Assembly (NCBI GenBank): GCA_017533565.1
Contig: JAFXHU010000012.1
Span: 62,001 to 126,000, forward strand
Direction: 5' to 3'
Source: Clostridia bacterium
GTDB lineage: Bacteria > Bacillota > Clostridia > Oscillospirales > CAG-272
DNA: 64,000 bases
Notes under the pieces: generated by a model
Database searches by the model: none
What the model was told of the DNA's origin: nothing
The model's input: only the letters and a program-made list of their open reading frames with translations
Shown here: in pieces, positions 28,809 to 38,034 of the stretch
Numbering within the stretch: the first letter of the stretch is position 1
Layout: every line of letters begins with the position of its first letter
Position numbers and translations under genes: made by a program

Positions 28809-31800
28809 ATGAAAAAGGTTGAAAAACGAAGGCTGAATAAAAATATGCTGCAGCTTACCGTTCTCGGTACTGCCCTCCTTGTCCTTATCGCGGTTTTGAT
28901 AACCGTAAGGCTTTTGCCGCCGAGGAGTACACCCGCCGAGGAGGTAGAGCTTCCCGAAATCGACGAGGCGCTTGGAGAATCGCTTTATCTTAACGTTCCG
29001 TTGGTTTATGAGAATATAGCGTCGAGCAATATGGAATACATTCTCGTCCATAACCGCGACGAAAAGGGAAATCTCCGTATGTACGGAGTTGCAAGCCTTG
29101 AGGACGGAAGCTTCGTTCTCGAATATTCAAAGGACGGAACGGTTGACACGCTTACCCCCTATTTGCCGAGCATTATCGGCGAGGAGGGTGACTTCGACCT
29201 GTCGAGCCTTTACGCAAAGGCAACGGGCACGAGCTATACGCAGGTTTATCTTTTGACCTATCTTTGCTCCGCGCTCGGCACTCCCACCTTTAACGAAAAA
29301 ATACTCCTTCCCGAGGACACCCCCGAAAACGCGGACGCAAGAAACGAGCTTCTCCTTCGCTACGGTCTTGACAGCGCGCACAGCTCCGCGGTATATTTCG
29401 AATATACCGACCCCTCGGACAAGCAGCTGAAATCGCACACGATTCTTCTCGGCTCGCGCTCGCTTGCGGGCGGCGGCTTCTACTTTATGGTGGATAAAAG
29501 GGACGTGATTTATTTCACCTCCTCCAACGCCTTCGAGTACGCTATGCGCGGCTTTGAGGATTTCGTAAGCGGACGCCTCGTTGCGGAGGGTCTTGAATAC
29601 GACTACAATTTCGAGCCTTCGCTCACCACCGACTTTAAGCAGTGGGTGAACACCGAGCATAAGAAGGAGGGCGAGGTTGTCCTGAAGGACTCCGCCGTTA
29701 TTGCAACGGGAAGCGTGGCAATGCCGCTTATGTCAGGCTCGGATTACGCGCCGAACGCGGACGGCTACGCGGTAAGTGCGGGAAGCTTTAATTTCGACCC
29801 GAAAAAGCTTTCCTCTCACATCGATTACTCGCGCTTTTTTGCGATGCTCGTCGGCAAAACGGTCGGAAAATACGACACGCCCCTGTACGTTACTATACTT
29901 GACGAGTACGGCTCGTCCTCGGGCGGACTCGTTTCCTTCGGCGATGCGGAGTCCGTTACCTATAAATACGAAATCACCGCGATAGAAGCGGTTATTACCG
30001 CCACCGACGAGATACGCGACTCCTCGCTCCTTTCGGGCGAAAACGGCGAGGGCGTGCAGTATAATCTCGTAAAGGTAACCTACGATTACTATGTCGGAGG
30101 CGAAAAGAAAAACGAATATCCCGCGCACGCAGTAATTGACCTTTCCTCCGCCGCCGTTTCGGATAGCGTAGAGGAAAAAATCAGAGCCGCGGGCATCGGA
30201 GTGCTTGACGCGCCGATTGAGTTTGAAATAGATTATACGAGGGACAACGCCGTTGCCTCCACGGAGAGCCTTTATATCGATGCGGTTATGGCAATATTCT
30301 CGAAGGAGGGCGACGTCCTTCAAAAGGTGGAGAGCGACAGCTACATCACCGTTGCCTACTACGAGATAATAAACGGCAAGAAAACCGAAACGCGCACCGT
30401 TTCCATCGACCTCGCGGGTAACGACGAGTCGGAAAGATGGGCAAGCCTTAAGGAAAAGCTCGTCGGAAAGGGAATCGGCGGCGACCTTGATATAAAGCTT
30501 TACACCAACACCTACTACTACGAAATAATGCGCGGCTTTACCGAGTACAGGCTTGACGAGATTACCGAGTTTATTACCTCCCGCCTCGTCGTTGCCTTCA
30601 GGTACATCAATAAAACCGAGCAGGACCCCTTCTACGGCGAAAGCGTGTACGAAAACACGATGGACGAGCATAAGGGGTATGAAAAATACACCATTTACGG
30701 CATAGACGCCAGCGTCTGCCAGAGTATATCCAACCTTCTCGGCGGTACGGGCGACCGAAGCGACACAAGCTCCTCCGCGGGCTACGTGGGAGAAACGGTT
30801 GCCATCGGGCTTACCCCCGAAAATATGGAAAAGTACGGGCTTTACGCCTATACGATTTATTTTGAGCTTCCGAGGGGAATTTACGACCCCGCCGACTTTG
30901 ACGCCGACGTTGAAAGCAATACGGAGGACGGACTCTCGGAGCTTTCGACCTACGCCTGGATATCCACCCTCGGCTTTACGCTCTATATAAGCGAGGAGGA
31001 GGACGGCTACCGCTACGTCGGGTCGGATATGTACGACCTTGTGGCAAGGGTTCCCGCGGAGGATTTCTCCTTCCTCGATTACGATTTCGAGGAGCTTTGG
31101 GCGAGAAACAATTTCCTTTTCCTCGATATTAACAACGTAAAGCAGATTGAGTTCGACTTCTCTATGGAGGACTACCACGGCACATATAACTTCGACGTTG
31201 AAAAGACGCAGTATTACGTCGGAGTTGCAGAGGACGGAAAAATGATTGCCTCCTTGACCGAGTTCGACGGCTCGGTTCCGAAGATTCGCCTCAGCGTCAA
31301 TATCAAATCCTCGGGCAATACCAACGATACCGCCTACGAGAGGATAAAGCAGCAGCTTGGGCGCGACGCTCTTTCCGTATCCGATATTTATAACGTCCTT
31401 TACAACAACGGAGAGGAATATATGTACAGCGGGCTTGACACGCACGGCGTCGTCAACTACAAGGGATTGTTCGAGCGTATGTACCGCACGAGCTACCAGG
31501 ATTTCGTTCTCTCCGACGAGGAGATTGCCTCCGCCCTTTCCCGCGAGCGTCTTATGCGGATTAAGGTAAAGGTATTCGAAGCCGACGGCACCTCCCGCGC
31601 GGGCTATTACGCATACGATTTCTATTACCTCGACGGTAACAGAGTTATGATATCCGCCTTCAGAATGGACGACAAGGGTAATACCGTTTCCGAAAGAGTA
31701 AGCAGCTTTACCTTTTCAAACTACGCCTTTGAAAACATCGTGCTTTCCGTTTACGGCGTACTCAACGGCGAATATCTCGACGATTACGACGGTTATATCG

Positions 31801-31811
31801 ATAAGAAATAA
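28809..31811 (+). CDS. DUF4340-like large membrane-anchored protein
   Basis: 1000 residues with a single N-terminal membrane anchor (LTVLGTALLVLIAVLITVRLL); the remainder should lie outside the cell. The exported part is Tyr-, Asp- and Glu-rich with repeated beta-sheet segments, including several YxYEI/TVSIDL-type strands, and carries no enzymatic motif I recognise. Position as the last gene after GldA/F/G-like genes is the usual place of DUF4340 proteins, which supports the call. The length exceeds typical DUF4340 proteins (about 300-500 residues), suggesting duplicated or added domains. Start behind AAGGAGG. Confidence 0.7.
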   Translation: MKKVEKRRLNKNMLQLTVLGTALLVLIAVLITVRLLPPRSTPAEEVELPEIDEALGESLYLNVPLVYENIASSNMEYILVHNRDEKGNLRMYGVASLEDGSFVLEYSKDGTVDTLTPYLPSIIGEEGDFDLSSLYAKATGTSYTQVYLLTYLCSALGTPTFNEKILLPEDTPENADARNELLLRYGLDSAHSSAVYFEYTDPSDKQLKSHTILLGSRSLAGGGFYFMVDKRDVIYFTSSNAFEYAMRGFEDFVSGRLVAEGLEYDYNFEPSLTTDFKQWVNTEHKKEGEVVLKDSAVIATGSVAMPLMSGSDYAPNADGYAVSAGSFNFDPKKLSSHIDYSRFFAMLVGKTVGKYDTPLYVTILDEYGSSSGGLVSFGDAESVTYKYEITAIEAVITATDEIRDSSLLSGENGEGVQYNLVKVTYDYYVGGEKKNEYPAHAVIDLSSAAVSDSVEEKIRAAGIGVLDAPIEFEIDYTRDNAVASTESLYIDAVMAIFSKEGDVLQKVESDSYITVAYYEIINGKKTETRTVSIDLAGNDESERWASLKEKLVGKGIGGDLDIKLYTNTYYYEIMRGFTEYRLDEITEFITSRLVVAFRYINKTEQDPFYGESVYENTMDEHKGYEKYTIYGIDASVCQSISNLLGGTGDRSDTSSSAGYVGETVAIGLTPENMEKYGLYAYTIYFELPRGIYDPADFDADVESNTEDGLSELSTYAWISTLGFTLYISEEEDGYRYVGSDMYDLVARVPAEDFSFLDYDFEELWARNNFLFLDINNVKQIEFDFSMEDYHGTYNFDVEKTQYYVGVAEDGKMIASLTEFDGSVPKIRLSVNIKSSGNTNDTAYERIKQQLGRDALSVSDIYNVLYNNGEEYMYSGLDTHGVVNYKGLFERMYRTSYQDFVLSDEEIASALSRERLMRIKVKVFEADGTSRAGYYAYDFYYLDGNRVMISAFRMDDKGNTVSERVSSFTFSNYAFENIVLSVYGVLNGEYLDDYDGYIDKK

Positions 31812-31816
31812 CCTAC

Positions 31817-31851
31817 AAAAGCATTTGATTTGTAAAATATGTTGCTTTTTA
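31817..31851 (+). terminator. Possible terminator of the exporter operon
   Basis: AAAAGCA and TGCTTTT arms around an AT-rich loop, then T-rich sequence. Weaker than others in the window. Confidence 0.4.
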
Positions 31852-31923
31852 CCCCCAAAAACGGCGGTTTATGGTTGCATATTGATATAAATAAAAAATA
31901 TTTGCAAAAATATAAAAAAACAT

Positions 31924-31952
31924 TTGCTTTTTTGAAAAGAGTATGTTATAAT
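31924..31952 (+). promoter_or_regulatory. Promoter of the 32-kb lipoprotein gene
   Basis: TTGCTT (31924-31929), 17-bp spacer, TATAAT (31947-31952). Confidence 0.7.
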
Positions 31953-32008
31953 AGAATGCACATTTGTGTAAAGAAATAAAAAATAATATATATACAAGAG
32001 GAATTAGT

Positions 32009-34264
32009 ATGAAAAAGAGAATTATCAGTCTTGTACTCGTAGTCGTCATGCTCCTTTCCTTCCTTTGCAGTTGCTCCTTCAACTATGCAAACAGGAACCT
32101 GACGAAGTACGCAAGCTTCAATGCTACCGAATTTGAAAAGGCACTCCTTGCCCTCGTTATCGACGACGGCAATTTCGGTATCGACGAGGTTACCAGACGG
32201 ACAAAGGTGCTTGACACCATTTTTGCCGCGCTCGGCACCGATGCGGGCACGGATGATAAGCTTTTCGACGCTACCGTCGGAAAGTACGATATGCTCTACT
32301 ACGGCTATTATGTAACGTTTAGCAAGGAGGTAGAGAAGGAGGTTGACGGTGAAAAGGTAAAGGAAACCGTAGAGTACACCGTATTTACCGATGCAATGAA
32401 TCCCGATAAGGCAACCGGCCTTCAGTTCGGTCTTTTTGACGACGACGAGAAGACCGAAACCCTCAGCGAGAAGATTGAGGCTCTTGTCGGTGATAAGAAT
32501 ATCAAGGATTACGTCTTTACCGCTACCACAGAGGGAAAGACCGAGGCAGGCGACAAGGTATGCATCTCCTACACCATGACCTACTCGGTTCCCAAGCTTG
32601 ATGCGGACGGAGAGCCCGAGCTTGACGCAGAGGGCAAGCCGCTTTACGAGTCAAAGACGGTTACCGTAAACTACGGTGTTGTAACCCTTGACATCCCCAC
32701 CGTAACTCCCGACGAGGATAACGGCACAGCTACCGTTGACACCGAGGGCGAGGGCACTACCGACGGCGAGGGTACTACCGACGGCGAAACCGAGGAAAAG
32801 CCGATTGAAAAGCTTCCCCTTCTTACCTACCTTATCGGTCAGAAGGTTGGCAAGGTTGGCGACGGCAAGTACGAGGGTGTAAAATGGACGGACGAGGACG
32901 GTAACGAGCACGAGGTATCCTACTCGGGTCTTACCATCAACTGGATTATAGAGGACGAGGGTGCTGAAATCGGCACCGTAACCGATAAGACCTATACCTC
33001 CACAAAGAAGGTAAAGGACGTTAACGGCGTAGAGGTTGACCTCAAGGATGCGGAGCTTACCTATCACATCTTCCCGATGTTCGTTATCGACGTTGTTGAC
33101 GAGGATAAGCTTGATGCGGGCGTAGTTCTCAAGAAGATTTTCGGCACCGACACCGACAAGGACGGCACCGTTGAGGATAGCGAAAAGGGCTCTCTTGAGC
33201 TTCTTAACAGCGAGGACTTCAAGAACGGGGACAAGACTGTTAAGGCTCTCGTTGAGGAGCTTGTAAAGGCATACAACGAGCTTGCAAAGGCTGAAAAGGC
33301 ACTCGTAACCGCAGAGGACAAGGCAAAGAAGGAAGCCGAGAAGGAAGCGGAAAAGAACGAGTCCGAGGCAAAGCCTGCCGCTGACGAAGCAACCGAGGGT
33401 GAGGGCACTACCGAGGGTGGCGACGATACCACTACCGAGCCTGAAAAGACCGAGGTTGAAAAGGCACAGGAGGAGGTTACCGCAAAGCAGACCGCGGTTA
33501 ACGAGCTTGTTGAAAAGGTTGTTGCTGCAACCAATGGCACAAAGACCGTTGGAGAGGTTCTCGTTGGCGAGTACACCGATGCGGTTTACGATAATCTTGA
33601 GGCATCCTACATCTCCACCATCAAGACCAACCTTTCCAAGGAGGTTTTCAAGCTTGCGGAGAAGTACGTTACCTTCACGGGTAAGCTTCCGAGGTCGGCT
33701 GTAAAGCAGGCTTACAAGCGCATTGAAAACGTTCACAAGTATAACTTCTATCAGGGTGACTACACCAATTCGGATAACACCAAGGTAGCTAACTACGTTA
33801 AGTACGAGGGTAACTACGAAAACTACCTCAAGGTAGCGCTCGGTCTTAAGACCACCGACTCTATGGACGCTTGCAAGGAGAAGATGACCAAGCAGGCAGA
33901 GGAGGCTGTAAAGGAGCTTATTATCGTTTACACTCTTGCAGAGTACTACGGCGATTCGGTTGCTCTTACGAAGGAGCAGAAGAAGTCGGTTAAGAACAAC
34001 ATTTACGTTGTATATCTCGGCGTTGAGGAGGAGGACGTTCTCCACGCTATGCAGTGGGATAACGTAGTTAACCACATTCTCGAGCAGGAGCCTGCCGAGG
34101 AGGAGGAGAACGATTACGACTACACCGTTGACCCCGAAAAGGATAATTCGGTTAAGTTCGTTCGCATTCAGTACACCTTCACTCCCGAGGAAGCAGAGGA
34201 TGACACCACCGAGGGCGGCGAAAGCACCGAGGGTGGCGACAATACCACCGAGGGTGGCAACTGA
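32009..34264 (+). CDS. Trigger-factor-like surface lipoprotein
   Basis: 751 residues. Signal peptide II with Cys 22 (FLCSC). A domain with FKBP/trigger-factor-like strands lies in the first 350 residues, a low-complexity acidic Thr/Gly/Glu linker occurs twice (GEGTTDGE near 255, GEGTTEGGDD near 470), and the tail (about 520-690) resembles the helical chaperone arm of trigger factor, with KLPRSAVKQAYKR matching KLPKAEVKLFYDN of the protein at 35 kb. A third TEGG-rich stretch closes the protein. Likely an extracytoplasmic folding factor or decayed peptidyl-prolyl isomerase; activity unproven. Start behind AGAGGAAT. Confidence 0.65.
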   Translation: MKKRIISLVLVVVMLLSFLCSCSFNYANRNLTKYASFNATEFEKALLALVIDDGNFGIDEVTRRTKVLDTIFAALGTDAGTDDKLFDATVGKYDMLYYGYYVTFSKEVEKEVDGEKVKETVEYTVFTDAMNPDKATGLQFGLFDDDEKTETLSEKIEALVGDKNIKDYVFTATTEGKTEAGDKVCISYTMTYSVPKLDADGEPELDAEGKPLYESKTVTVNYGVVTLDIPTVTPDEDNGTATVDTEGEGTTDGEGTTDGETEEKPIEKLPLLTYLIGQKVGKVGDGKYEGVKWTDEDGNEHEVSYSGLTINWIIEDEGAEIGTVTDKTYTSTKKVKDVNGVEVDLKDAELTYHIFPMFVIDVVDEDKLDAGVVLKKIFGTDTDKDGTVEDSEKGSLELLNSEDFKNGDKTVKALVEELVKAYNELAKAEKALVTAEDKAKKEAEKEAEKNESEAKPAADEATEGEGTTEGGDDTTTEPEKTEVEKAQEEVTAKQTAVNELVEKVVAATNGTKTVGEVLVGEYTDAVYDNLEASYISTIKTNLSKEVFKLAEKYVTFTGKLPRSAVKQAYKRIENVHKYNFYQGDYTNSDNTKVANYVKYEGNYENYLKVALGLKTTDSMDACKEKMTKQAEEAVKELIIVYTLAEYYGDSVALTKEQKKSVKNNIYVVYLGVEEEDVLHAMQWDNVVNHILEQEPAEEEENDYDYTVDPEKDNSVKFVRIQYTFTPEEAEDDTTEGGESTEGGDNTTEGGN

Positions 34265-34372
34265 TTAACGGTTAATACCATACGTAAAGTGCAAGCTTTA
34301 TGATATATCGCCGTCACACAGGGCGGCATAAAATCCCGCAGCCGCGGGGAAAAGAACCGTCTTTGACGGCAT

Positions 34373-34409
34373 AAAGGACTGTGCTTATTTGTACAGTCCT
34401 TTACTTTTT
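34373..34409 (+). terminator. Intrinsic terminator
   Basis: AAAGGACTGT and ACAGTCCTTT stem followed by ACTTTTT, ending the lipoprotein transcript. Confidence 0.85.
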
Positions 34410-34528
34410 GAAATTATGAACTTTTTTAAAACCCGCCCCACGGAATACCGACGGCTTGTGCCGCGGCGAAGGGCGCGGATTGAAAAGGCAGCCCGCCGCG
34501 AGCTTTGGGCGGGAGATGGAGAAAAACA

Positions 34529-34978
34529 ATGAAAGAGGTATATCTTTATACCGATGGTGCCTGTCGCGGCAATCCCGGTCCGGGCGGCTGGGGCGCGATA
34601 CTCGTTTACGGCAGATTTGAAAAGGAAATGTCGGGCGGCGAGAGGGAAACGACCAACAACCGTATGGAGCTTATGGCGGCGATAGAGGGGCTTTCCGCCT
34701 TGAAGGAGCCGTGTATCGTAAGCTTGACCTCCGACTCTAAATACGTGTGCGACGCGTTTAACGAGGGTTGGGTTTACAGCTGGAAAAAAAGCGGCTGGAA
34801 AAGAGGACGGGAGGAGTTGAAAAATCCCGACCTTTGGGCGCGGCTTTTTGCCCTCACCGAAATACACAGGGTTACCTTTAATTGGGTAAAGGGGCATAAC
34901 GGACACCCGTATAACGAAAGATGCGACAGGCTCGCAACCGCCTTTGCCGACTCACTCGGCGGCGAATCACCCTTTTAA
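34529..34978 (+). CDS. rnhA: Ribonuclease HI
   Basis: 149 residues, standard for RNase HI. The catalytic acidic set is present: Asp 9 ([16 protein letters not shown]), Glu 47 (NRMELMAA), Asp 69 (TSDSKYV) and the late Asp in NERCDRLA; the basic handle region reads [15 protein letters not shown], and the active-site His is in [11 protein letters not shown]. It cuts RNA in RNA-DNA hybrids. The ATG at 34529 follows GGAGA. It lies 18 bp before the trigger-factor-like gene and may be co-transcribed. Confidence 0.97.
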   Translation: MKEVYLYTDGACRGNPGPGGWGAILVYGRFEKEMSGGERETTNNRMELMAAIEGLSALKEPCIVSLTSDSKYVCDAFNEGWVYSWKKSGWKRGREELKNPDLWARLFALTEIHRVTFNWVKGHNGHPYNERCDRLATAFADSLGGESPF

Positions 34979-34996
34979 TGGGATTTGGAGGAAAGA

Positions 34997-36634
34997 ATGG
35001 CTAACAGCAAAAGCAATACAGTAGTTAATCCCGCCGACTCAAAGCGCGCGATTGACGGTACTAAATTATTTCTTATTATATTTGCCGTAATTGCGCTTAT
35101 TGGCATAATTACCGCCGCGGTTTTCGGAGTAATTGCCGTAGCGGGAAAAAGGACGCTTGATTACGAAAAGGCAAGGCTTTCTAAATACATCAGCATCGAC
35201 CCGTCGGAATACAAGTCCTTTGACGTGCTTTTAAATCTCGACCGCCTCGTTGACGACGAGGGCAACGACACCGAGTATTTTAAGCTTGCGGTACAGAACG
35301 AGATTTTAAAGCTTCTCTATTCAAACAGAAAGGCAACCGATAACAAGAACAAAATCGGTCAAACCGTAAAGGCGGGCGACACCGCAAACATCTACTACTA
35401 CGGCTACACGCTTGACGAAGACGGCAAAAAGGTGCCCTTTTCGGGCGGCTCTAACTTCTCGGACAAGGTCACCTCGCTCGGCATCGGCTCGGGCAGTATG
35501 ATCGTCGGCTTTGAGCTTGCTCTCGTCGGTAAAAACAGCAACGATTACAGGACGATGACGAAGCACACCGAGGGTACTGTACAGGACGGACAGCTCGTAA
35601 CCATCACCTACACCGCGGCGTATTTCGACGGCGGCGTTGAAAAGGACGCAACCACCACGGTTGACCTCTCGGAGGACGTTGACGCAAAGTGGGGAGAGGG
35701 CTTTAAGGATTACCTTCTCGGCGCGACCATCGGTGCAACCATTTCCGAAAACCTCACGGTTGACAGGACGGGCAGCGACGGCATCACCCGCACCGACGTT
35801 TATTCGAGCGTAAAGGTTGTAAGCGCCATTGAATTCAGCGAGGGCGAGCCGCTTACCATCGACGTTACCTTCCCCCGCCCGTACAGCTCCGCCGACCTTG
35901 AGGGAAAGGCGGTAAAGTTCGATATTTATATCGTTACCTCGGTATCCTACGATACTCCCGAATTTAACGACGGGTTTATTACCGAAACGCTCGGGGTAAA
36001 GGCGGAGGACCTTGCCGAATACGGTGACGAAAATTCAAGCCTTACCGAAAAATATACCGAAAAAATCCGCGCCGACCTCCTTGAGGAGCATAGGCTGGAG
36101 GTTAATTCGCTTATTGAAACCGAAATGTGGGAGTATTACCACAGAATAGTAAAGGTTAGAAAGCTTCCGAAGGCGGAGGTTAAGCTTTTCTACGATAACT
36201 ACGAGGCGGAGATAAACAACTATTACTCCCAGTATTCAAGCTATTACTCCTCCTTTGACCAGGCGGCAAGAGATTATCTTCAAATCGGAAGCACCGCGGA
36301 TTGGCAGGAGGCTTTGACCGAAAAGGCGGAGCAGGCGGTGACCGAAAAGCTGATTTTCTACTACATCGCACGCAACGAGGGTCTTATGCCCGACGAGCAA
36401 ACCAAAGGTGTAATATACGACGAGCTGTTTGACGAAATGCTTGACGCATATCTCGAGCAGTACCAGGTTGACCGCGATAATTACGATACCGAGGAAGAAT
36501 ATAATAAGCAGGTCGAGTACTACAAAAGCGTTATCCTTACGCAGTACGGAGAGGATTATATAACCGAAAACGCTTTGTTTGAGTATATTATGGATACGCT
36601 GGTGACGTATGCAAATATCAAGTATGCAGAGTGA
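34997..36634 (+). CDS. Membrane-anchored trigger-factor-like protein
   Basis: 545 residues. An N-terminal helix (LFLIIFAVIALIGIITAAVFGVIAV) anchors the protein outside the membrane. Residues about 110-300 contain two segments built like an FKBP fold (VKAGDTANIYYYGYTLDEDG, SLGIGSGSMIVGFELALVGK), and residues about 370-545 are a long helical arm like the trigger-factor C-domain. Paralogue of the lipoprotein at 32 kb. Probably assists folding of exported proteins. ATG 34997 has GGAGGAAAGA at good spacing; a TTG at 34985 is rejected. Confidence 0.7.
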   Translation: MANSKSNTVVNPADSKRAIDGTKLFLIIFAVIALIGIITAAVFGVIAVAGKRTLDYEKARLSKYISIDPSEYKSFDVLLNLDRLVDDEGNDTEYFKLAVQNEILKLLYSNRKATDNKNKIGQTVKAGDTANIYYYGYTLDEDGKKVPFSGGSNFSDKVTSLGIGSGSMIVGFELALVGKNSNDYRTMTKHTEGTVQDGQLVTITYTAAYFDGGVEKDATTTVDLSEDVDAKWGEGFKDYLLGATIGATISENLTVDRTGSDGITRTDVYSSVKVVSAIEFSEGEPLTIDVTFPRPYSSADLEGKAVKFDIYIVTSVSYDTPEFNDGFITETLGVKAEDLAEYGDENSSLTEKYTEKIRADLLEEHRLEVNSLIETEMWEYYHRIVKVRKLPKAEVKLFYDNYEAEINNYYSQYSSYYSSFDQAARDYLQIGSTADWQEALTEKAEQAVTEKLIFYYIARNEGLMPDEQTKGVIYDELFDEMLDAYLEQYQVDRDNYDTEEEYNKQVEYYKSVILTQYGEDYITENALFEYIMDTLVTYANIKYAE

Positions 36635-36671
36635 TAGCACGCGTAATAATTGAACGGATAACGGCATATAG

Positions 36672-36702
36672 AAAAAATCCCGACGTTTGTCGGGATTTTT
36701 TT
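36672..36702. terminator. Bidirectional intrinsic terminator
   Basis: AAAAAATCCCGAC and GTCGGGATTTTTTT stem, between convergent genes. Confidence 0.9.
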
Positions 36703-36706
36703 GCTC

Positions 36707-37450
36707 CTACCCCTCCGAGGGATGCTCGTAGGCGAGGATGGCGGCTATATATTCCTGTGCGCGGCGGTAAAGCTCCGCGTTTTTTCTTTTATTGAACGCG
36801 CTCGTAACCTCGCTGTTTATGCGGATGCAGATGAGCGTGTCCTCCGGAAGCTCCGAAAAGGGCGCGAGCTTGTACAGGTCGGTGGAGGAAAGATATACCG
36901 CGTTTTCCCCCTCGAAAACGAAGCTATTCCCCTCGGGACAGTATTTTTTTATCGGGGCAAAAAGCTCGGTATCGCTTTTCACGTGATACTCGTCATACAC
37001 GTACTTTGATACGAAAAATACGTAGTATTCGCTGTATGCCATTCGGTCGTTAAGCGTTTGTATATCCTCTCTCATAGAGGAAAAGTCAAGATTGTCGCCG
37101 AGTGCCTCCTGCTCTGCGGGAGAGGGAATGAAAAGGTCGGAGAAGGAGAGAAGCACCTCGCCGTTTCCGTCGTAATCCCCCGCGTGCTTCGTCAGCGCAA
37201 AGAGCAGCTTGTTGTATTCGGGAATATCACCGTTTTCGCTTTTTCGCGAAAAGGCTTCTCCGCCCGCGTACATAACGTAAACGTCGTAATCCTTCTGCCG
37301 CGAGCATTGTACAACGCAAACCGTGACGACGATAATCGCAAACACCGCAAAAAGCGAATGCCATTTATAATGATACCAAAAATTTTCAAGCCACGTAAGA
37401 AACGGGGAGGACATCTTTACGTCGGCGTACTTTTCGTTTTTGTCGTTCAT
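36707..37450 (-). CDS. Single-pass membrane protein of unknown function
   Basis: 247 residues. A cytoplasmic N-terminus (about 30 residues, WLENFWYHYKWHS) precedes one membrane helix (LFAVFAIIVVTVCVVQC), and about 190 residues lie outside, rich in Tyr, Glu and Ser. The pattern DYDVYVMYAGGEAF after the membrane segment is beta-like. No family recognised. Monocistronic between the terminator at 36.7 kb and its promoter at 37530-37558. Similar N-termini (KWHS next to a TM) are frequent in Clostridia hypothetical proteins. Confidence 0.65.
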   Translation of the reverse strand: MNDKNEKYADVKMSSPFLTWLENFWYHYKWHSLFAVFAIIVVTVCVVQCSRQKDYDVYVMYAGGEAFSRKSENGDIPEYNKLLFALTKHAGDYDGNGEVLLSFSDLFIPSPAEQEALGDNLDFSSMREDIQTLNDRMAYSEYYVFFVSKYVYDEYHVKSDTELFAPIKKYCPEGNSFVFEGENAVYLSSTDLYKLAPFSELPEDTLICIRINSEVTSAFNKRKNAELYRRAQEYIAAILAYEHPSEG

Positions 37451-37529
37451 TTTTCTTCCTTTGGTGGGGTGTGCTCGCTTTCCTTTATGTGGTGCAGCGC
37501 TTGCAATATCCCTTTTTCTTTACCCTATA

Positions 37530-37558
37530 ATTGTATCACACTCGAAGGAATAAATCAA
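37530..37558 (-). promoter_or_regulatory. Promoter for the 36.7-kb membrane protein
   Basis: On the minus strand, TTGATT (37553-37558), 17-bp spacer, TACAAT (37530-37535). Confidence 0.7.
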
Positions 37559-37646
37559 CCCCGAGGAAAAAAGTTTACATACAGAAGGTGGCGTTATCAA
37601 AAGAAGGATTGCTGCCACCTGTGTGAATTTTTCGTAGTGTTAAATG

Positions 37647-37676
37647 AAAACGGAGCGGCTAATCCCGCTCCGTTTT
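37647..37676 (-). terminator. Terminator downstream of lysS
   Basis: AAAACGGAGCGG and CCGCTCCGTTTT stem. It would end the lysS transcript after the repeat tract. A separate AGGTGGC/GCCACCT hairpin lies at 37586-37620. Confidence 0.7.
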
Positions 37677-37741
37677 GTTATGTTATTCGGTTTTTAGTGG
37701 TTGCACAAACGTACGAATACAGCTCGTGTACGCATAAACCC

Positions 37742-37762
37742 TTATACCTCGGGCTTCATAGT
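37742..37762 (-). repeat. Detached copy of the lysS 3' end
   Basis: 21 bp identical to the last codons and stop of lysS (encoding TMKPEV then stop), 294 bp beyond the real end, preceded and followed by partly similar sequence (a TGTAC block on the upstream side). Confidence 0.7.
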
Positions 37763-37768
37763 GGGTAG

Positions 37769-38016
37769 CAAGCTAAAAAACTTCTAAACGATGTTTTTTA
37801 GCGCAGCGAAACCGCCCAAAGCAAGGAGCGGGCAGAGCCGTAGGCTTGCGAAGGCGATAGGACGCGACTATGCGACGGTGGTGGGCATAGGTCAAGCTAA
37901 AAAACTTCTAAACGACGTTTTTTAGCGCAGCGAAACCGCCCAAAGCAAGGAGCGGGCAGAGCCGTAGGCTTGCGAAGGCGATAGGACGCGACTATGCGAC
38001 GGTGGTGGGCCTAGGT
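37769..38016. repeat. Tandem duplication, two 124-bp units
   Basis: Units 37769-37892 and 37893-38016 are near-identical (for example GATG versus GACG and CATAGG versus CCTAGG). Each starts with a hairpin GCTAAAAAAC/GTTTTTTAGC and continues GC-rich. No ORF is conserved across the two. It lies directly after lysS. Confidence 0.9.
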
Positions 38017-38034
38017 CGGAGGGTGTACCGACTT

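Noticed and set aside
29733..31445. Long minus-strand ORF (570 codons) opposite the DUF4340-like gene
   Set aside because: No start signal, no recognisable domain, and a strongly supported plus-strand gene covers it. Similar antisense frames occur opposite other high-confidence genes (32651-34075, 25762-26967, 12132-12953).
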